Below, in pieces: positions 35,144-44,922 of a stretch of 64,000 nt of DNA. Numbering within the stretch: the first letter of the stretch is position 1; each line of letters starts with the position of its first letter. The stretch is taken from positions 4,888,501 through 4,952,500 of the forward strand of contig NZ_CP159253.1 of the NCBI RefSeq assembly GCF_040438645.1. Reading direction: 5' to 3'. The translations under genes were made by a program, and so were the position numbers. The DNA is from Mesorhizobium sp. WSM2240 (GTDB lineage: Bacteria; Pseudomonadota; Alphaproteobacteria; Rhizobiales; Rhizobiaceae). Under the pieces are notes generated by a model, which saw nothing but the letters and a program-made list of their open reading frames with translations, was not told the DNA's origin and did no database searches.

Positions 35144-36952
35144 TCAGCCCTCCAGCTCTTCCCGCAGCATTTCAAGTTCCAGCCACTCCTCCTCCATTGC
35201 GGCAAGGGTGGCGCGCTCCCTGTCGAGCGCGGCGATGGTCTTCTGAAAGCCCTTGGGGTCGCGCTCATAGAAGGCGGGATCGGCAATATTGTTCTCCAGT
35301 GCCGAGATCGAGGCCGACACCGCCGCCATTCTTGTCGGCAGGTTTTCCAGCGCGAATTTCTGCTTGAAGGACAGCTTTTTTGCTGGACCCTTTGCCTGGG
35401 CAGCGTTGGCGCGTGAGGCTTCCGTCGGCGCTTTCACGATGCCGCGCCGGTCGTCCAGTTTTGTCCCGCCTCGTTGCGCCAGCATGTCGGAATAGCCGCC
35501 CGCATATTCGATCCAGCGTCCGTCGCCATCCGGCGCGATGATGCTGGTCACGGTGCGGTCCAGGAAATCGCGGTCATGGCTGACCAGTATGACCGTTCCG
35601 GCAAAGCCCGCGACGAGTTCCTGCAAAAGCTCCAGCGTCTCCATGTCGAGATCGTTGGTCGGCTCATCGAGCACCAGGAGGTTGGCCGGACGCGCCAGCA
35701 CTCGCGCCAGGATCAGCCGCGCCCGCTCGCCCCCGGAAAGCTCGCGCACGGGCGTGCGCGCCTGCTCGGCCTTGAACAGGAAATCCTTCATGTAGGAGAC
35801 GACGTGGCGCTCCTCGCCATTGATGACCAGGTTCTCGCCGCGCCCGTCGGTGAGGAAATGCGCCAGCGTCTCCTGCGGGTCGACCGACGCGCGCTTCTGG
35901 TCGAGGGTGGCAATTTCGAGATTCGTGCCAAGCCGAACCGTGCCGGCGTCCGGCTTCAATTCGCCGGTCAGCATCTTGAGCAGCGTTGTCTTCCCCGCCC
36001 CGTTCGGCCCCACCAAGCCGATGCGGTCGCCGCGCTGGATGCGCGTGGAAAACCCCTTCACGACAGTCAGGTCGCCGAAGCTCTTCTCGATGTTCTTTGC
36101 CTCGATGACCAGCTTTCCGGATTCGGCCGCGTCGCTCGCCGCCATCGTGGCGACGCCTTCCGCCCCGCGGTGGCCGCGAAAGCGCTGCCGCATCGACTGG
36201 AGTTCGCCCAGCCGTCGCATGTTGCGCTTGCGCCGCGCCGTCACGCCGTAGCGCAGCCAGTGCTCCTCGCGCACGATCTGGCGGCCGAGCTTGTGCTGTT
36301 CGCGCTCTTCCTCTTCGAGGATCGTGTCGCGCCATTCCTCGAAATGCGCGAAACCTTTTTCCAGCCGCCGGGTCCGGCCGCGGTCAAGCCACACAGTCGT
36401 CCGCGAGACGCGCTCGAGAAAGCGGCGGTCGTGCGAAATCACGATCAGCGCCGACGACGAGCGGTTCATCTCCTCTTCCAGCCACTCGATCACCTGCAGG
36501 TCGAGATGGTTGGTCGGCTCGTCGAGCAGCAATATGTCGGGCTCGGGCGCCATGACGCGGGCGAGAGCGGCGCGACGTGCCTCGCCGCCGGAAAGATCGT
36601 TCGGGCTCTCCTCACCTGTCAGACCGAGATGCTCCATCAGATAGGTTGCGCGGTAGGGATCGTCGGCCGGCCCAAGCCCGGCCTCGACATAGGCGCGAAC
36701 GCTGCCAAAACCTTCCATGTCCGGCATCTGCGGCAAATAGCGGATCGTCGCGGAAGGCTGGCGGAACACCTCGCCGTCCTGCGGCTCGACCAGGCCGGCG
36801 GCAATCCTGAGCAGCGTCGATTTGCCCGAACCGTTGCGGCCGACCAGCGCGATGCGCTCGCCGGCCGAGGCCGAAAGCGACGCGCCATCGAGCAAGGGCG
36901 CGCCGCCGAAGGTCAGTCTGATGCCGTCGAGATTGAGAAGCGGTGGCGCCAT
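35144..36952 (-). CDS. uup: ABC-F family ATPase, Uup-like
   Basis: A 602-residue cytoplasmic ABC-F protein with two ATP-binding cassettes. Cassette 1 has GRNGSGKST, LSGGEARRAALAR and LLLDEPTNHLDL; cassette 2 has GPNGAGKTT, LSGGERARLILAR and LVLDEPTNDLDM. The inter-domain linker is the long helical Uup type, and a Lys-rich C-terminal coiled-coil region follows, which binds DNA in Uup. ABC-F proteins act on ribosomes; Uup also affects transposon excision. It overlaps no neighbour and leads the leftward ccdAB region. Confidence 0.93.
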   Translation of the reverse strand: MAPPLLNLDGIRLTFGGAPLLDGASLSASAGERIALVGRNGSGKSTLLRIAAGLVEPQDGEVFRQPSATIRYLPQMPDMEGFGSVRAYVEAGLGPADDPYRATYLMEHLGLTGEESPNDLSGGEARRAALARVMAPEPDILLLDEPTNHLDLQVIEWLEEEMNRSSSALIVISHDRRFLERVSRTTVWLDRGRTRRLEKGFAHFEEWRDTILEEEEREQHKLGRQIVREEHWLRYGVTARRKRNMRRLGELQSMRQRFRGHRGAEGVATMAASDAAESGKLVIEAKNIEKSFGDLTVVKGFSTRIQRGDRIGLVGPNGAGKTTLLKMLTGELKPDAGTVRLGTNLEIATLDQKRASVDPQETLAHFLTDGRGENLVINGEERHVVSYMKDFLFKAEQARTPVRELSGGERARLILARVLARPANLLVLDEPTNDLDMETLELLQELVAGFAGTVILVSHDRDFLDRTVTSIIAPDGDGRWIEYAGGYSDMLAQRGGTKLDDRRGIVKAPTEASRANAAQAKGPAKKLSFKQKFALENLPTRMAAVSASISALENNIADPAFYERDPKGFQKTIAALDRERATLAAMEEEWLELEMLREELEG

Positions 36953-36957
36953 GTCGT

Positions 36958-37605
36958 TCAGTGTTCCGGAAGCGGGTAAGGATGAGCCAGCAGGACGGCG
37001 CGGCCGCTTTCCAGGGAAATGCGCAGGCGCCCCCGCGTCTCGTTGGAGATCGTCAGCGAAGAGCCGAACGCCACCTCGACCCTATCGAGCGGCCATTTTG
37101 CGCCCTCGACCGACAGCCCGAAAAGTCGGGAGAAGCCGAGAATGGAAAACAGCATGCCGTCGTCGTCATAGTCGAACTCGGCGGCGCCCGGCAGCAGCGG
37201 AATTCCTTCCTGCGCGCCACTGGTCAATAACACCTCGACGCCTGCTTCGGCGAGCCTGACCGCCAGCGCGAGGTGCAGGAACTCATGGTCGGCGCGCTGC
37301 CCGCCGAACGCGCCGCACAGCACCAGCGACGTCGCGCCGAGACCAAGAGCCTCTGCGATGGCCAGTTCGCCGTCGGTCTTGTCCTTTGCGGACGGAAACG
37401 TCTTGCGCGGAATATCTGAATAATGCGCCGGCAGGACCGGCGGAACCGAATCGAAATCGCCGACCCAAAGTTCCGGCTCGACCCCAAGTGCCGCCGCATG
37501 CCGGATGCCCGAATCGGCCGCGATGACGCGCGCGCCGGCGATTTGCGCGTCGAGGCGCGGCGTGCGGACGAGGCCGCCGCCGAGGAGGATTGCAAATCTG
37601 CTCAT
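36958..37605 (-). CDS. Thiamine diphosphokinase
   Basis: A 215-residue enzyme that phosphorylates thiamine to TPP with ATP. Visible motifs are [26 protein letters not shown] (metal/substrate Asp pair), and [15 protein letters not shown], the catalytic DKTD cluster, followed by [11 protein letters not shown]. Its N-terminal start [11 protein letters not shown] at 37605 is standard; a frame extension upstream has no support. It diverges from the riboswitch-controlled thiBPQ genes, placing import and activation of thiamine side by side. Confidence 0.92.
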   Translation of the reverse strand: MSRFAILLGGGLVRTPRLDAQIAGARVIAADSGIRHAAALGVEPELWVGDFDSVPPVLPAHYSDIPRKTFPSAKDKTDGELAIAEALGLGATSLVLCGAFGGQRADHEFLHLALAVRLAEAGVEVLLTSGAQEGIPLLPGAAEFDYDDDGMLFSILGFSRLFGLSVEGAKWPLDRVEVAFGSSLTISNETRGRLRISLESGRAVLLAHPYPLPEH

Positions 37606-37717
37606 GGCGGTGGCCCTTATCACGCGCCGCCCCCGAAACGGAAGGCGGCGATTGCGCGCCATCGCCCGCAAACAAGCGCTTGCTCTGCCCGCCCGGCGGC
37701 CCTATGTCTGGAAATGC

Positions 37718-37815
37718 TCTAACGGGGTGCCGGATGCGACGTTTCGCATGCCGGCTGAGAGGCAGATCGCCAACCCGCTGAACCTGATCCGGTTTGCACC
37801 GGCGGAGGGATTAGA
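37718..37815 (+). promoter_or_regulatory. TPP riboswitch (THI element)
   Basis: Conserved core elements are present in order: GGGGTGCC near 37724, a P3 hairpin (ATGCGA.../...TCGCAT), the GGCTGAGAGG box near 37753, CCCGCTGAACCTGATCC near 37774 and CACCGGCGGAGGGA near the 3' end. The outer stem TCTAA (37718-37722)/TTAGA (37811-37815) closes the element. It ends about 43 bp before the thiB ribosome-binding site, and no intrinsic terminator is seen in between, suggesting translational control (inference). Confidence 0.95.
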
Positions 37816-37870
37816 TGCCTCGGACGCCCGGCGCTTCAATTCCCTTTCAAAACGAATGAAGGAGGCGCCG

Positions 37871-38872
37871 ATGCGCATTTTGTTGTCCCTTGTCTCAGCA
37901 CTAGCGATTTCCGCCGCGGCCGTTCCGGCTTTCGCGCAGGAAAAGCTCACCATCTACACCTATGAGAGCTTCACCGCCGAGTGGGGCCCGGGGCCGCAGG
38001 TCGAAAAGGCTTTCGAGGCGGAGTGCGACTGCGATCTCGAATTCGTCTCGGTCGCCGACGGCGTGGCGCTGCTCAACCGGGTGAGGCTCGAAGGCGCCTC
38101 AACCAAGGCCGATATCGTGCTCGGCCTTGACACCAACCTTACAGCCGAGGCCGAGGCGACGGGCCTGTTCGCCCCGTCAGGCACCGATCTCGCTAACGTC
38201 AACGTGCCCGGCGGCTGGACCGACGATGTCTTCGTGCCGTTCGACTACGGCTATTTCGCCGTCGTATACGATACGGAAAAGCTCGAGAACCCGCCGAAAA
38301 GCATGAAGGAGCTGGTTGAGGGCGATCCGGAACAGAAGATCGTCATCCAGGATCCGCGCACCTCGACGCCCGGCCTTGGCCTGCTGCTCTGGGTCAAGGC
38401 CGTCTATGGCGATGAGGCGCCGGAGGCCTGGGCGAAGCTGCAGAAGCGCGTATTGACGGTCACGCCGGGCTGGAGCGAGTCTTACGGCCTGTTCACCAAG
38501 GGAGAAGCGCCGATGGTGCTGTCCTACACCACCTCGCCCGCCTACCACGTCATTGCGGAAAACACCAAAAGGTATCAGGCGGCGGCTTTCGAGGAAGGGC
38601 ACTATCTCCAGGTCGAGGTGGCCGGCATAACCACCACCGGCGCGAAAAACCCGCTGTCGCAGAAGTTCATGGCATTCATGACCGGGCCTGGCTTCCAGGA
38701 TGTCATTCCCGAGACCAACTGGATGTTCCCGGCGGGCCGGACCGAGAAACCCCTTCACCCGGCATTCGCCGATCTGGTGCAGCCGGCAAAGACGCTTACC
38801 TTCGGCCCCGAAGAGGTCGCAGAGAACCGCAAGGCCTGGGTCGACGAGTGGCTCGCCGTGATGAGCGAGTGA
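37871..38872 (+). CDS. thiB: Thiamine ABC transporter substrate-binding protein
   Basis: A 333-residue periplasmic binding protein. A signal peptide (about residues 1-22, ending PAFAQ) precedes the mature domain starting [11 protein letters not shown], the thiamine-binding ThiB signature. Further family motifs are [29 protein letters not shown] and [17 protein letters not shown] lies 5 bp before the ATG at 37871, which rules out the ATG at 37856. It is the first gene under the TPP riboswitch. Confidence 0.96.
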   Translation: MRILLSLVSALAISAAAVPAFAQEKLTIYTYESFTAEWGPGPQVEKAFEAECDCDLEFVSVADGVALLNRVRLEGASTKADIVLGLDTNLTAEAEATGLFAPSGTDLANVNVPGGWTDDVFVPFDYGYFAVVYDTEKLENPPKSMKELVEGDPEQKIVIQDPRTSTPGLGLLLWVKAVYGDEAPEAWAKLQKRVLTVTPGWSESYGLFTKGEAPMVLSYTTSPAYHVIAENTKRYQAAAFEEGHYLQVEVAGITTTGAKNPLSQKFMAFMTGPGFQDVIPETNWMFPAGRTEKPLHPAFADLVQPAKTLTFGPEEVAENRKAWVDEWLAVMSE

Positions 38873-38891
38873 TTAACCGGCAATGAGCCGA

Positions 38892-39012
38892 CTGCCCCTC
38901 ATCCGCCTGCCGGCACCTTCTCCCCGTGAACAACGAGGAGAAGGGCGATATTCCAACGCTGACGACCCCCTCTCCCCGTCCTTCACGGGGAGAGGGTAAG
39001 GATGAGGGGCAG
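38892..39012. repeat. 121-bp interspersed repeat with 13-bp terminal inverted repeats
   Basis: The ends CTGCCCCTCATCC (38892-38904) and GGATGAGGGGCAG (39000-39012) are perfect inverted copies. Internally TTCTCCCCGTGAAC and CTCTCCCCGTCC...CACGGGGAGAGG form further hairpins. The sequence resembles the GC-rich mosaic repeats scattered in Mesorhizobium-like genomes. The right terminal repeat contains the thiP start codon (39002-39004). Confidence 0.8.
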
Positions 39013-40642
39013 CGCCAGCGTGCTGAGACTGACAACCGCCAACCCCCGCATCGCCGCAGGCATTGTCGCGCTGACGGCAATCGCGATCCTCATCGGCGGC
39101 GCTTTCGCTGGGCTGATCGTCGAAGGCGCGCGGGAAATATCCGGCCCTCTATCGGCTTTCGATTCCTACCTGTTCCGCGTCATGCGCTTCACCCTGTGGC
39201 AGGCGCTGCTGTCGACCGCACTGTCGGTGGTTCCGGCGATCTTCGTTGCCCGCGCTCTGTCGCGCCATCCGAGTTTTCCCGGCAGAAGCCTCATCCTGCG
39301 CCTTTTCGCCGTGCCGCTGGCGCTGCCGGCGATCGTCGCCGCGCTAGGCGTTCTGGCGCTTTATGGCCGCGCCGGCTATTTCGCCGACGTGTTCAGCGCC
39401 GTCGCCGGCCAGAACTGGCCGGGCATTTACGGCCTTTCCGGCATCCTGGTCGCGCACGTCTTCTTCAACCTGCCGCTGGCGACGCGGCTGTTTCTCGAAG
39501 CGCTCGACACGGTGCCCGCCGACCAATGGCGGCTGGCGAGCCAACTCGGCATGGGGGCGAGACCCGCCTTCCGGCTGATCGAATGGCCGGCTCTGCGCGC
39601 CAGCCTGCCTGGCGTCGCCGGGCTGGTCTTCATGCTCTGCATCACCTCCTTCACCATCGTGCTCACGCTCGGCGGCGGGCCGCGCGCCACCACGCTCGAG
39701 GTGGCGATCTACCAATCGCTGCGCTTCGACTTTGATCCCGCGCGAGCGGTCGCATTGACGCTGCTGCAGATCGCGCTCACCGTGGCAGTTGTTTTCGCGC
39801 TGATGCGGCTCGGCGCCAACATCACCAGCGATGCAAATCTGCCGGTCGCGCCGCGCCGCTACGTTTCTGCCAGCAAGCCGGAAACGACGTTCAACACCGT
39901 GCTCCTCATCATAGCGCTGCTGTTCGTTGCCGGCCCGATGCTGGCGACGGTTATCGCCGGACTGGACGCTGATCTTGTCCGATTGGCGGGTGAAACCGCG
40001 GTGCGGCAGGCAACGACAACCAGTATCGTGCTCGCTACGCTATCAGCGCTGCTTTCGGCGGCGTTGGCGCTTTCGCTCGTCATGGCGCGGCGGGCGCTGG
40101 CGCTAAGGCGCGGAAGCGGTCGCAAGACGCTCCTCGAAAGCGTCGTCGACACCGGCGCCAGCCTTGTTCTGGTGGTGCCGCCGATCGTCATTGGCGCCGG
40201 ATGGTTCGTGCTCTTGCGCCATTTCGGCGACGTTTTCGCTGTGGCGCCTGTCATGGTGGTGACCGTCAACGCAGTCATGGCGATGCCCTTTGCAATCCGA
40301 GCCGTTCGGCCTGCCCACGACGCGGCGAGCGAACGCCATGAGCGCCTGTGCGCGCAACTCGGCATCGGCGGCTGGAATCGGCTGAGGCTGGTGGAATGGC
40401 CGGTTCTGCGGCGACCGTTGATGACGGCATTCGCCTTCGCCATGGCGCTATCGCTCGGCGATCTCGGCGTTATAGCGCTGTTCGGCAGCGATGCCGTGCA
40501 GACCCTGCCCTATCTGCTTCTGGCGCGCATGGGCAGCTACCGCACCGATGATGCCGCGGGGCTTGCCCTGCTGCTCGGCCTGCTCTGCCTGGCGCTGATG
40601 ATGTTGGCCGACCGGCTCGGAAAGGGCTTTCTCCCGCGATGA
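39002..40642 (+). CDS. thiP: Thiamine ABC transporter permease
   Basis: A 546-residue inner-membrane permease made of two fused binding-protein-dependent transport domains with about 12 spans. The ATPase-contact loops EAA-like [21 protein letters not shown] and [19 protein letters not shown] occur once in each half. The ATG at 39002 lies in the terminal repeat, preceded by GAGAGGGTAAGG; a GTG at 39020, just past the repeat, is an alternative that would omit MRGSAS. The stop overlaps thiQ in an ATGA. Confidence 0.94.
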   Translation: MRGSASVLRLTTANPRIAAGIVALTAIAILIGGAFAGLIVEGAREISGPLSAFDSYLFRVMRFTLWQALLSTALSVVPAIFVARALSRHPSFPGRSLILRLFAVPLALPAIVAALGVLALYGRAGYFADVFSAVAGQNWPGIYGLSGILVAHVFFNLPLATRLFLEALDTVPADQWRLASQLGMGARPAFRLIEWPALRASLPGVAGLVFMLCITSFTIVLTLGGGPRATTLEVAIYQSLRFDFDPARAVALTLLQIALTVAVVFALMRLGANITSDANLPVAPRRYVSASKPETTFNTVLLIIALLFVAGPMLATVIAGLDADLVRLAGETAVRQATTTSIVLATLSALLSAALALSLVMARRALALRRGSGRKTLLESVVDTGASLVLVVPPIVIGAGWFVLLRHFGDVFAVAPVMVVTVNAVMAMPFAIRAVRPAHDAASERHERLCAQLGIGGWNRLRLVEWPVLRRPLMTAFAFAMALSLGDLGVIALFGSDAVQTLPYLLLARMGSYRTDDAAGLALLLGLLCLALMMLADRLGKGFLPR

Positions 40643-41397
40643 CCACAGGCGCTGCAATCCGGCTCGACCATGTCGCCTTCAGCTATGGCGAAGCCGCCAT
40701 GAATTTCGACACGGAGATCAAGGCATCCACCATAACCGCAATCATGGGCGCCAGCGGTTCCGGGAAATCGACGCTGCTCAATCTGATAGCCGGTTTCGAG
40801 ACGCCGCAGGCGGGCCGCGTCCTGATCGGCGGAATGGATGTTACCCGCCTGGCGCCGGCCGCGCGGCCGGTATCGATGGTGTTCCAGGAGAACAATCTGT
40901 TTGCGCATCTGAGCGTAGAGCAAAATGTCGGGCTCGGCCGCTCGCCGGCCCTCAGGCTGACGGCGAAAGACCGTGAAGCGGTAGCCGGCGCGCTTGAACG
41001 CACGGGTCTTTCCGGCAAGGAGAAACGCCTGCCGCGAGAGCTTTCAGGCGGCGAGCGGCAACGCGTCGCGCTCTCCCGCGCGCTTGTGCGTGACCGCCCG
41101 GTGCTGCTGCTGGACGAGCCCTTCGCCTCTCTCGGCCCCGCGCTGCGTGAAGACATGCTCGACCTCGTCACAAGCTTGCATGCCGAGCGCGAGATGACGG
41201 TGGTGCTGGTCACGCACCAGCCGGGGGATGCGCGTCGTATCGCGCAGCGCATGATCTTTCTTGAAAGCGGAACCGTCGCCGCGACAGGCGAAATCGAGTT
41301 TTTCTTCGGACCTGATGGACCCGAGGCGTTCAGGCGCTATATCGGCACGAAAGAAACAGGGGGCCTTTCAACCGAAACCGCCCGGAAGACGACATAA
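40639..41397 (+). CDS. thiQ: Thiamine ABC transporter ATP-binding protein
   Basis: A 252-residue ABC ATPase: Walker [11 protein letters not shown]-loop [13 protein letters not shown], signature [15 protein letters not shown], Walker [12 protein letters not shown] and switch [14 protein letters not shown]. It powers thiamine/TPP import with ThiB and ThiP and completes the riboswitch-controlled operon. Its ATG overlaps the thiP stop by four bases. Length is near other ThiQ proteins. Confidence 0.95.
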   Translation: MTTGAAIRLDHVAFSYGEAAMNFDTEIKASTITAIMGASGSGKSTLLNLIAGFETPQAGRVLIGGMDVTRLAPAARPVSMVFQENNLFAHLSVEQNVGLGRSPALRLTAKDREAVAGALERTGLSGKEKRLPRELSGGERQRVALSRALVRDRPVLLLDEPFASLGPALREDMLDLVTSLHAEREMTVVLVTHQPGDARRIAQRMIFLESGTVAATGEIEFFFGPDGPEAFRRYIGTKETGGLSTETARKTT

Positions 41398-41482
41398 TTT
41401 GCAGGCAAACCGCGCTTGAACTTTCCTGCGTGATTTGCATATGCGGGTCTTGTTCAGGTCCGCGTAACATTGATCAGTCATC

Positions 41483-43024
41483 ATGCTCCGGATTGTCGCG
41501 AGAAAGGAACGCGTTCTGCCGACTTGCCTGACCACGGAAGCGATCACGCCGAAGCCGGCGCGCATTACTGCGCGCTTCGGCATGGCGGTGGCGTTGACCG
41601 CGTTCGTCGCGGGCTGCCAGTCGATGACGCCCGATATCAAGGAATCCGCGTTCCAGCCTTCCGACAATCCGGTCACCGTCGACAATGTTTCGCGCAACGA
41701 CAGGCTGGCGGAGATCGCGCGCGGCCAGCATCCGCGCATTCTCGCCACCTATGGCGGCGAGTATTCCGATCCCAAGCTGGAGCGCATGGTGGCCAAGGTG
41801 GTGGGCAATCTGACCACCGTTTCGGGCAATCCGACCCAGGCCTACAGGATCACCATCCTCAACTCTCCCAACGTCAACGCCTTCGCGCTGCCGGGCGGGT
41901 ATCTCTATGTGACGCGCGGGCTTCTGGCGTTGGCCAATGATTCGGCCGAGCTCGCCGCCGTCATCGCCCACGAGATGGGCCACGTCACGGCCAATCACGG
42001 CCTGCAGCGCCAGCAGAAGGAAGCCGAGGAGGTGCTTGCCACCAGGGTCGTCACCGATGTTCTCGGCGAGAACCCGAGCGCCAAGGTGGCGCTGATCCGC
42101 GGCAAGCTGCGCCTCGCGCAGTTCTCGCGCAACCAGGAGCTGGAGGCCGACGCCATCGGCATCAGGGCCAGCGGCCAGGCAGGCTTCGACCCGTTTGCGG
42201 CGGGCCGCTTCCTCCAATCCATGGCCGCCTACAGCGAGATGCGCAGCGTCAGCGGCGCCAGCGACCCGAATCTCGACTTCCTCGCCAGCCACCCTAATGC
42301 GCCGCAGCGTATCGAGCTGGCCCAGCGCCATGCCCGCCAGTTCGGTACGCAGGGCACCGGCGTAACCGACCGCGATTCGTTCCTCGCCGGCATTGACGGG
42401 CTGCTGTTCGGCGACACGCCGGAAGAAGGCTATGTCCGCGGCAACACTTTCCTGCATCCAGGGCTCGGCGTCTCGTTCTCGGTGCCGGCGGGTTTCGTCA
42501 TCGACAATTCGGCCGCAGCGGTCACCGCGACCGGCCCCGGCGACATGGCGATCCGCTTCGACGGCGTTTCGATCGACCCCAACGTGCCGCTCACCGACTA
42601 TATCCGCAGCGGCTGGGTCGCCGGTCTCGACAATGCCAGCGTGCGAGCCGAGACAATCAATGGCAATCAGGCCGCTGTGGCGAGCGCACGGGCCGAAGGC
42701 TGGCAGTTCGACATCACTGTGATTCGCACTGGCGGCAAGGTCTATCGCCTGCTGACGGCGGCGCCCTTGGCCAACACCTCGCTCGACCCGGTCGCGCGCG
42801 CCGTCAGCGGCAGTTTCAAGGCGCTGAGCGCTAGCGAAAAAGCGGCGCTCAAGCCGCTGCGCATCCGCGTCGTCACCGTCAGGCCCGGCGACACGGTCGG
42901 CTCGCTTTCCGCGCAGATGGCCGGGGTCGACAAGAAGCTTGAACTTTTCCGGCTGCTCAACGCGCTGTCGCCGGGCGCATCGGTTTCCGCCGGCGACAAG
43001 GTCAAGATCGTCTCGGACCGCTAA
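41483..43024 (+). CDS. M48-family zinc metalloprotease lipoprotein with LysM-like C-terminus
   Basis: A 513-residue probable lipoprotein. The lipobox-like TAFVAGC places the lipidated Cys near residue 44. The M48 motif HEMGH (His163, Glu164, His167) sits after AELAAVIA; the third ligand is in NQELEADAIG. Conserved LPGGYLYVTRGLLA precedes it. The last 55 residues, VRPGDTVGSLSAQM through GDKVKIV, look like a LysM fold that binds peptidoglycan. It resembles the BepA/LoiP group that guards outer-membrane assembly. The ATG at 41483 or one closer to the signal (41582) could be used. Confidence 0.9.
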   Translation: MLRIVARKERVLPTCLTTEAITPKPARITARFGMAVALTAFVAGCQSMTPDIKESAFQPSDNPVTVDNVSRNDRLAEIARGQHPRILATYGGEYSDPKLERMVAKVVGNLTTVSGNPTQAYRITILNSPNVNAFALPGGYLYVTRGLLALANDSAELAAVIAHEMGHVTANHGLQRQQKEAEEVLATRVVTDVLGENPSAKVALIRGKLRLAQFSRNQELEADAIGIRASGQAGFDPFAAGRFLQSMAAYSEMRSVSGASDPNLDFLASHPNAPQRIELAQRHARQFGTQGTGVTDRDSFLAGIDGLLFGDTPEEGYVRGNTFLHPGLGVSFSVPAGFVIDNSAAAVTATGPGDMAIRFDGVSIDPNVPLTDYIRSGWVAGLDNASVRAETINGNQAAVASARAEGWQFDITVIRTGGKVYRLLTAAPLANTSLDPVARAVSGSFKALSASEKAALKPLRIRVVTVRPGDTVGSLSAQMAGVDKKLELFRLLNALSPGASVSAGDKVKIVSDR

Positions 43025-43035
43025 GCCTGAGCTGT

Positions 43036-43614
43036 TTATCGCGTAACGGTCAGCACCGTCCGCTTCGAAAGAACCGGCAAAAGCCGGGCCATCACCTTGG
43101 CAGTCACCGCCACGCAACCTTGCGTCGGGGTGAAGCCCGGTCTTGCGAGATGGAAGAAGATAGCGCTGCCGCGTCCGCGTCGACGCGGCGTGATGTTCCA
43201 GTCGAGCACGATGCAGACATCGTAGAGCCTGTCTTCGCGCAGCATGTGTTCGTGGCTGGCGGCATAGGGCAGCTTCACCGGACGGTTGTAGTTGCGGTCG
43301 TCCGGAACTTCACACCAGCCGAGCGATGCATCGATTGGGGTCATGGACAGCCGTGAATTCCCGGGCGCAAAACGGTCGCGGCGAAAGTAGCCCGAGAGGA
43401 TGCGCATGCGCGCCAACGGCGTCGCACCATCGCCTTCGCGTTTGCGCGAGGATATGCCGCCGTGGCCTATAGCGCATGGAAACACCATTCCGCCGGCATT
43501 CAGGAGCCCTTTGCAGCGGTCGCCCGGCTTCGCCCGCACTGTCAGCGCCGAAAGGCCACCCCGCAATTTTGTCCCGGCCCCATTGCGTTCACGTTTTTTG
43601 GAGTATGATCGCAT
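43036..43614 (-). CDS. L,D-transpeptidase (YkuD) family protein
   Basis: About 192 residues. The catalytic region FFHLARPGFTPTQGCVAV carries the YkuD His and Cys (TQGC in place of the usual SxGC), and the upstream segment CAIGHGGISSRKREGDGATP is typical of the rhizobial YkuD group that crosslinks peptidoglycan 3-3 or anchors lipoproteins. No obvious signal peptide is seen. The exact start is uncertain: ATGs at 43629 or 43614 and internal TTG/GTG codons are all possible. It converges with the M48 gene and diverges from the cenR-like gene. Confidence 0.82.
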   Translation of the reverse strand: MRSYSKKRERNGAGTKLRGGLSALTVRAKPGDRCKGLLNAGGMVFPCAIGHGGISSRKREGDGATPLARMRILSGYFRRDRFAPGNSRLSMTPIDASLGWCEVPDDRNYNRPVKLPYAASHEHMLREDRLYDVCIVLDWNITPRRRGRGSAIFFHLARPGFTPTQGCVAVTAKVMARLLPVLSKRTVLTVTR

Positions 43615-43712
43615 TGCGAAGCAAATCACCGTGATTGGCTGTTCCGATGGCTACGTTCCGCATAAACGATGAACGGTCAACAGAATTTCTTTTAGAAACA
43701 ACGGATTGATCC

Positions 43713-44396
43713 ATGACATCTCGAACCATCCTGATCGTTGATGACGACGAAGACCTGCGCGCCACACTTGTCGAGCAACTGTCTCTGTACGAGGAATTCG
43801 ACGTCCTGCAGGAAGCAACCGCGGCCAAGGGCATCGCGGTGGCCCGCGCCGGCCTCATCGATCTCCTGGTAATGGATGTGGGTCTGCCGGACATGGATGG
43901 CCGCGAAGCTGTCAAGCTCCTGCGCAAGGGCGGCTACAAGGCGCCGATCATCATGCTGACCGGCCACGACACCGATTCCGACACTATCCTGGGGCTCGAG
44001 GCAGGCGCCAACGACTACGTAACGAAGCCGTTTCGCTTCGCCGTATTGCTCGCCCGCATCCGCGCCCAGCTGCGCCAGCACGAGCAGAGCGAGGACGCTA
44101 CCTTTTCCGTCGGTCCCTACACGTTCAAGCCCAGCCAGAAGCTGCTGATCGACCAGCGCGGCGCTAAAGTGAGGCTGACGGAAAAAGAAGCCTCGATCAT
44201 CAAATATCTATATCGCGCCGACCAGAAAGTGGTGACCCGCGACATCCTTCTCGAAGAGGTCTGGGGCTACAATTCCGGCGTCACCACCCACACTCTTGAA
44301 ACGCACGTTTACCGGCTTCGCCAGAAGATCGAGCGCGATCCTTCCAATGCAGAAATTCTTGTGACAGAAAGCGGCGGATACAAGCTGGTTCCGTAA
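43713..44396 (+). CDS. cenR: OmpR-family response regulator, CenR/OtpR-like
   Basis: A 227-residue two-domain regulator. The receiver starts ILIVDDDEDLR and the phospho-acceptor is Asp55 in LVMDVGLPDMDG; a conserved Thr (MLTGHD) and Lys (VTKPF) follow. The C-terminal winged helix (from about residue 130) contains EKEASIIKYLYR and TLETHVYRLRQKI. The CenR/OtpR identity rests on overall likeness and on the neighbour: a cyclic-nucleotide-binding protein follows, as at Brucella otpR. CenR-type regulators control envelope integrity. No histidine kinase is adjacent. Confidence 0.8.
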   Translation: MTSRTILIVDDDEDLRATLVEQLSLYEEFDVLQEATAAKGIAVARAGLIDLLVMDVGLPDMDGREAVKLLRKGGYKAPIIMLTGHDTDSDTILGLEAGANDYVTKPFRFAVLLARIRAQLRQHEQSEDATFSVGPYTFKPSQKLLIDQRGAKVRLTEKEASIIKYLYRADQKVVTRDILLEEVWGYNSGVTTHTLETHVYRLRQKIERDPSNAEILVTESGGYKLVP

Positions 44397-44460
44397 CCGG
44401 TTCTCCGGCAGTGGGGGCTGCCGAAGGAGGGAGGGATCAGCGCCGTGAATCGGGGACACA

Positions 44461-44916
44461 ATGGCGCTGGATGACGAAATTCGCATCCTGTCCGGCGTGA
44501 GGCTTTTCGAGGGCTTCAGCCAGGAACAGTTGCGTCTGCTCGCCTTCGGCGCCGAAACCATGCATCTTGCGGCCGACAGAAAGCTTTATCGCGAAGATGA
44601 CGAAGCCGATTCCGCATACGTCGTGATCAAAGGCACGATAAGCCTGTTTCGCGAACAGGGCGATCAGCGCATTCCCGTCGGCACGGCCGAGGCCGGCGCA
44701 ATGCTGGGCGAACTCGCCCTGATCGCCGACACCAGACGGCTTACAAGCGCTGCCGCTGCGACCAACGCCGAAATCCTGCGGCTGAACCGCAAGATGTTCC
44801 ACCGCATCCTGGAAGAGTATCCCGAGCTCGCGATCACGCTGCGCCAGCGCATCGTCGAAGATCTGCAGGCGCTCGTCCGCCGCATCGAAGCCGTTGCCTC
44901 GCGTTTCGAGAGTTAA
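44461..44916 (+). CDS. Cyclic nucleotide-binding domain protein (no DNA-binding domain)
   Basis: A 151-residue single cNMP-binding domain. Start ILSGVRLFEGFSQEQL, phosphate-binding cassette region GAMLGELALIADTRRLTSAAA, and a terminal helix. Crp-type winged helix is absent, so this is a sensor, not a transcription factor. The PBC has the GELALI-x7-R pattern expected for nucleotide binding (Arg of RLTS). It lies 64 bp after the response regulator; in Brucella the equivalent pair is described as otpR and a cAMP-binding regulatory subunit. Confidence 0.9.
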   Translation: MALDDEIRILSGVRLFEGFSQEQLRLLAFGAETMHLAADRKLYREDDEADSAYVVIKGTISLFREQGDQRIPVGTAEAGAMLGELALIADTRRLTSAAAATNAEILRLNRKMFHRILEEYPELAITLRQRIVEDLQALVRRIEAVASRFES

Positions 44917-44922
44917 AACCCT

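Noticed and set aside
38892..39012. CRISPR array or miniature array
   Set aside because: There is only one inverted-repeat element, not a series of equal direct repeats with spacers.
41474..43117. 547-codon frame on the minus strand opposite the M48 protease
   Set aside because: The plus-strand protease has a lipobox, HEMGH and LysM-like end. The minus frame has no motif.
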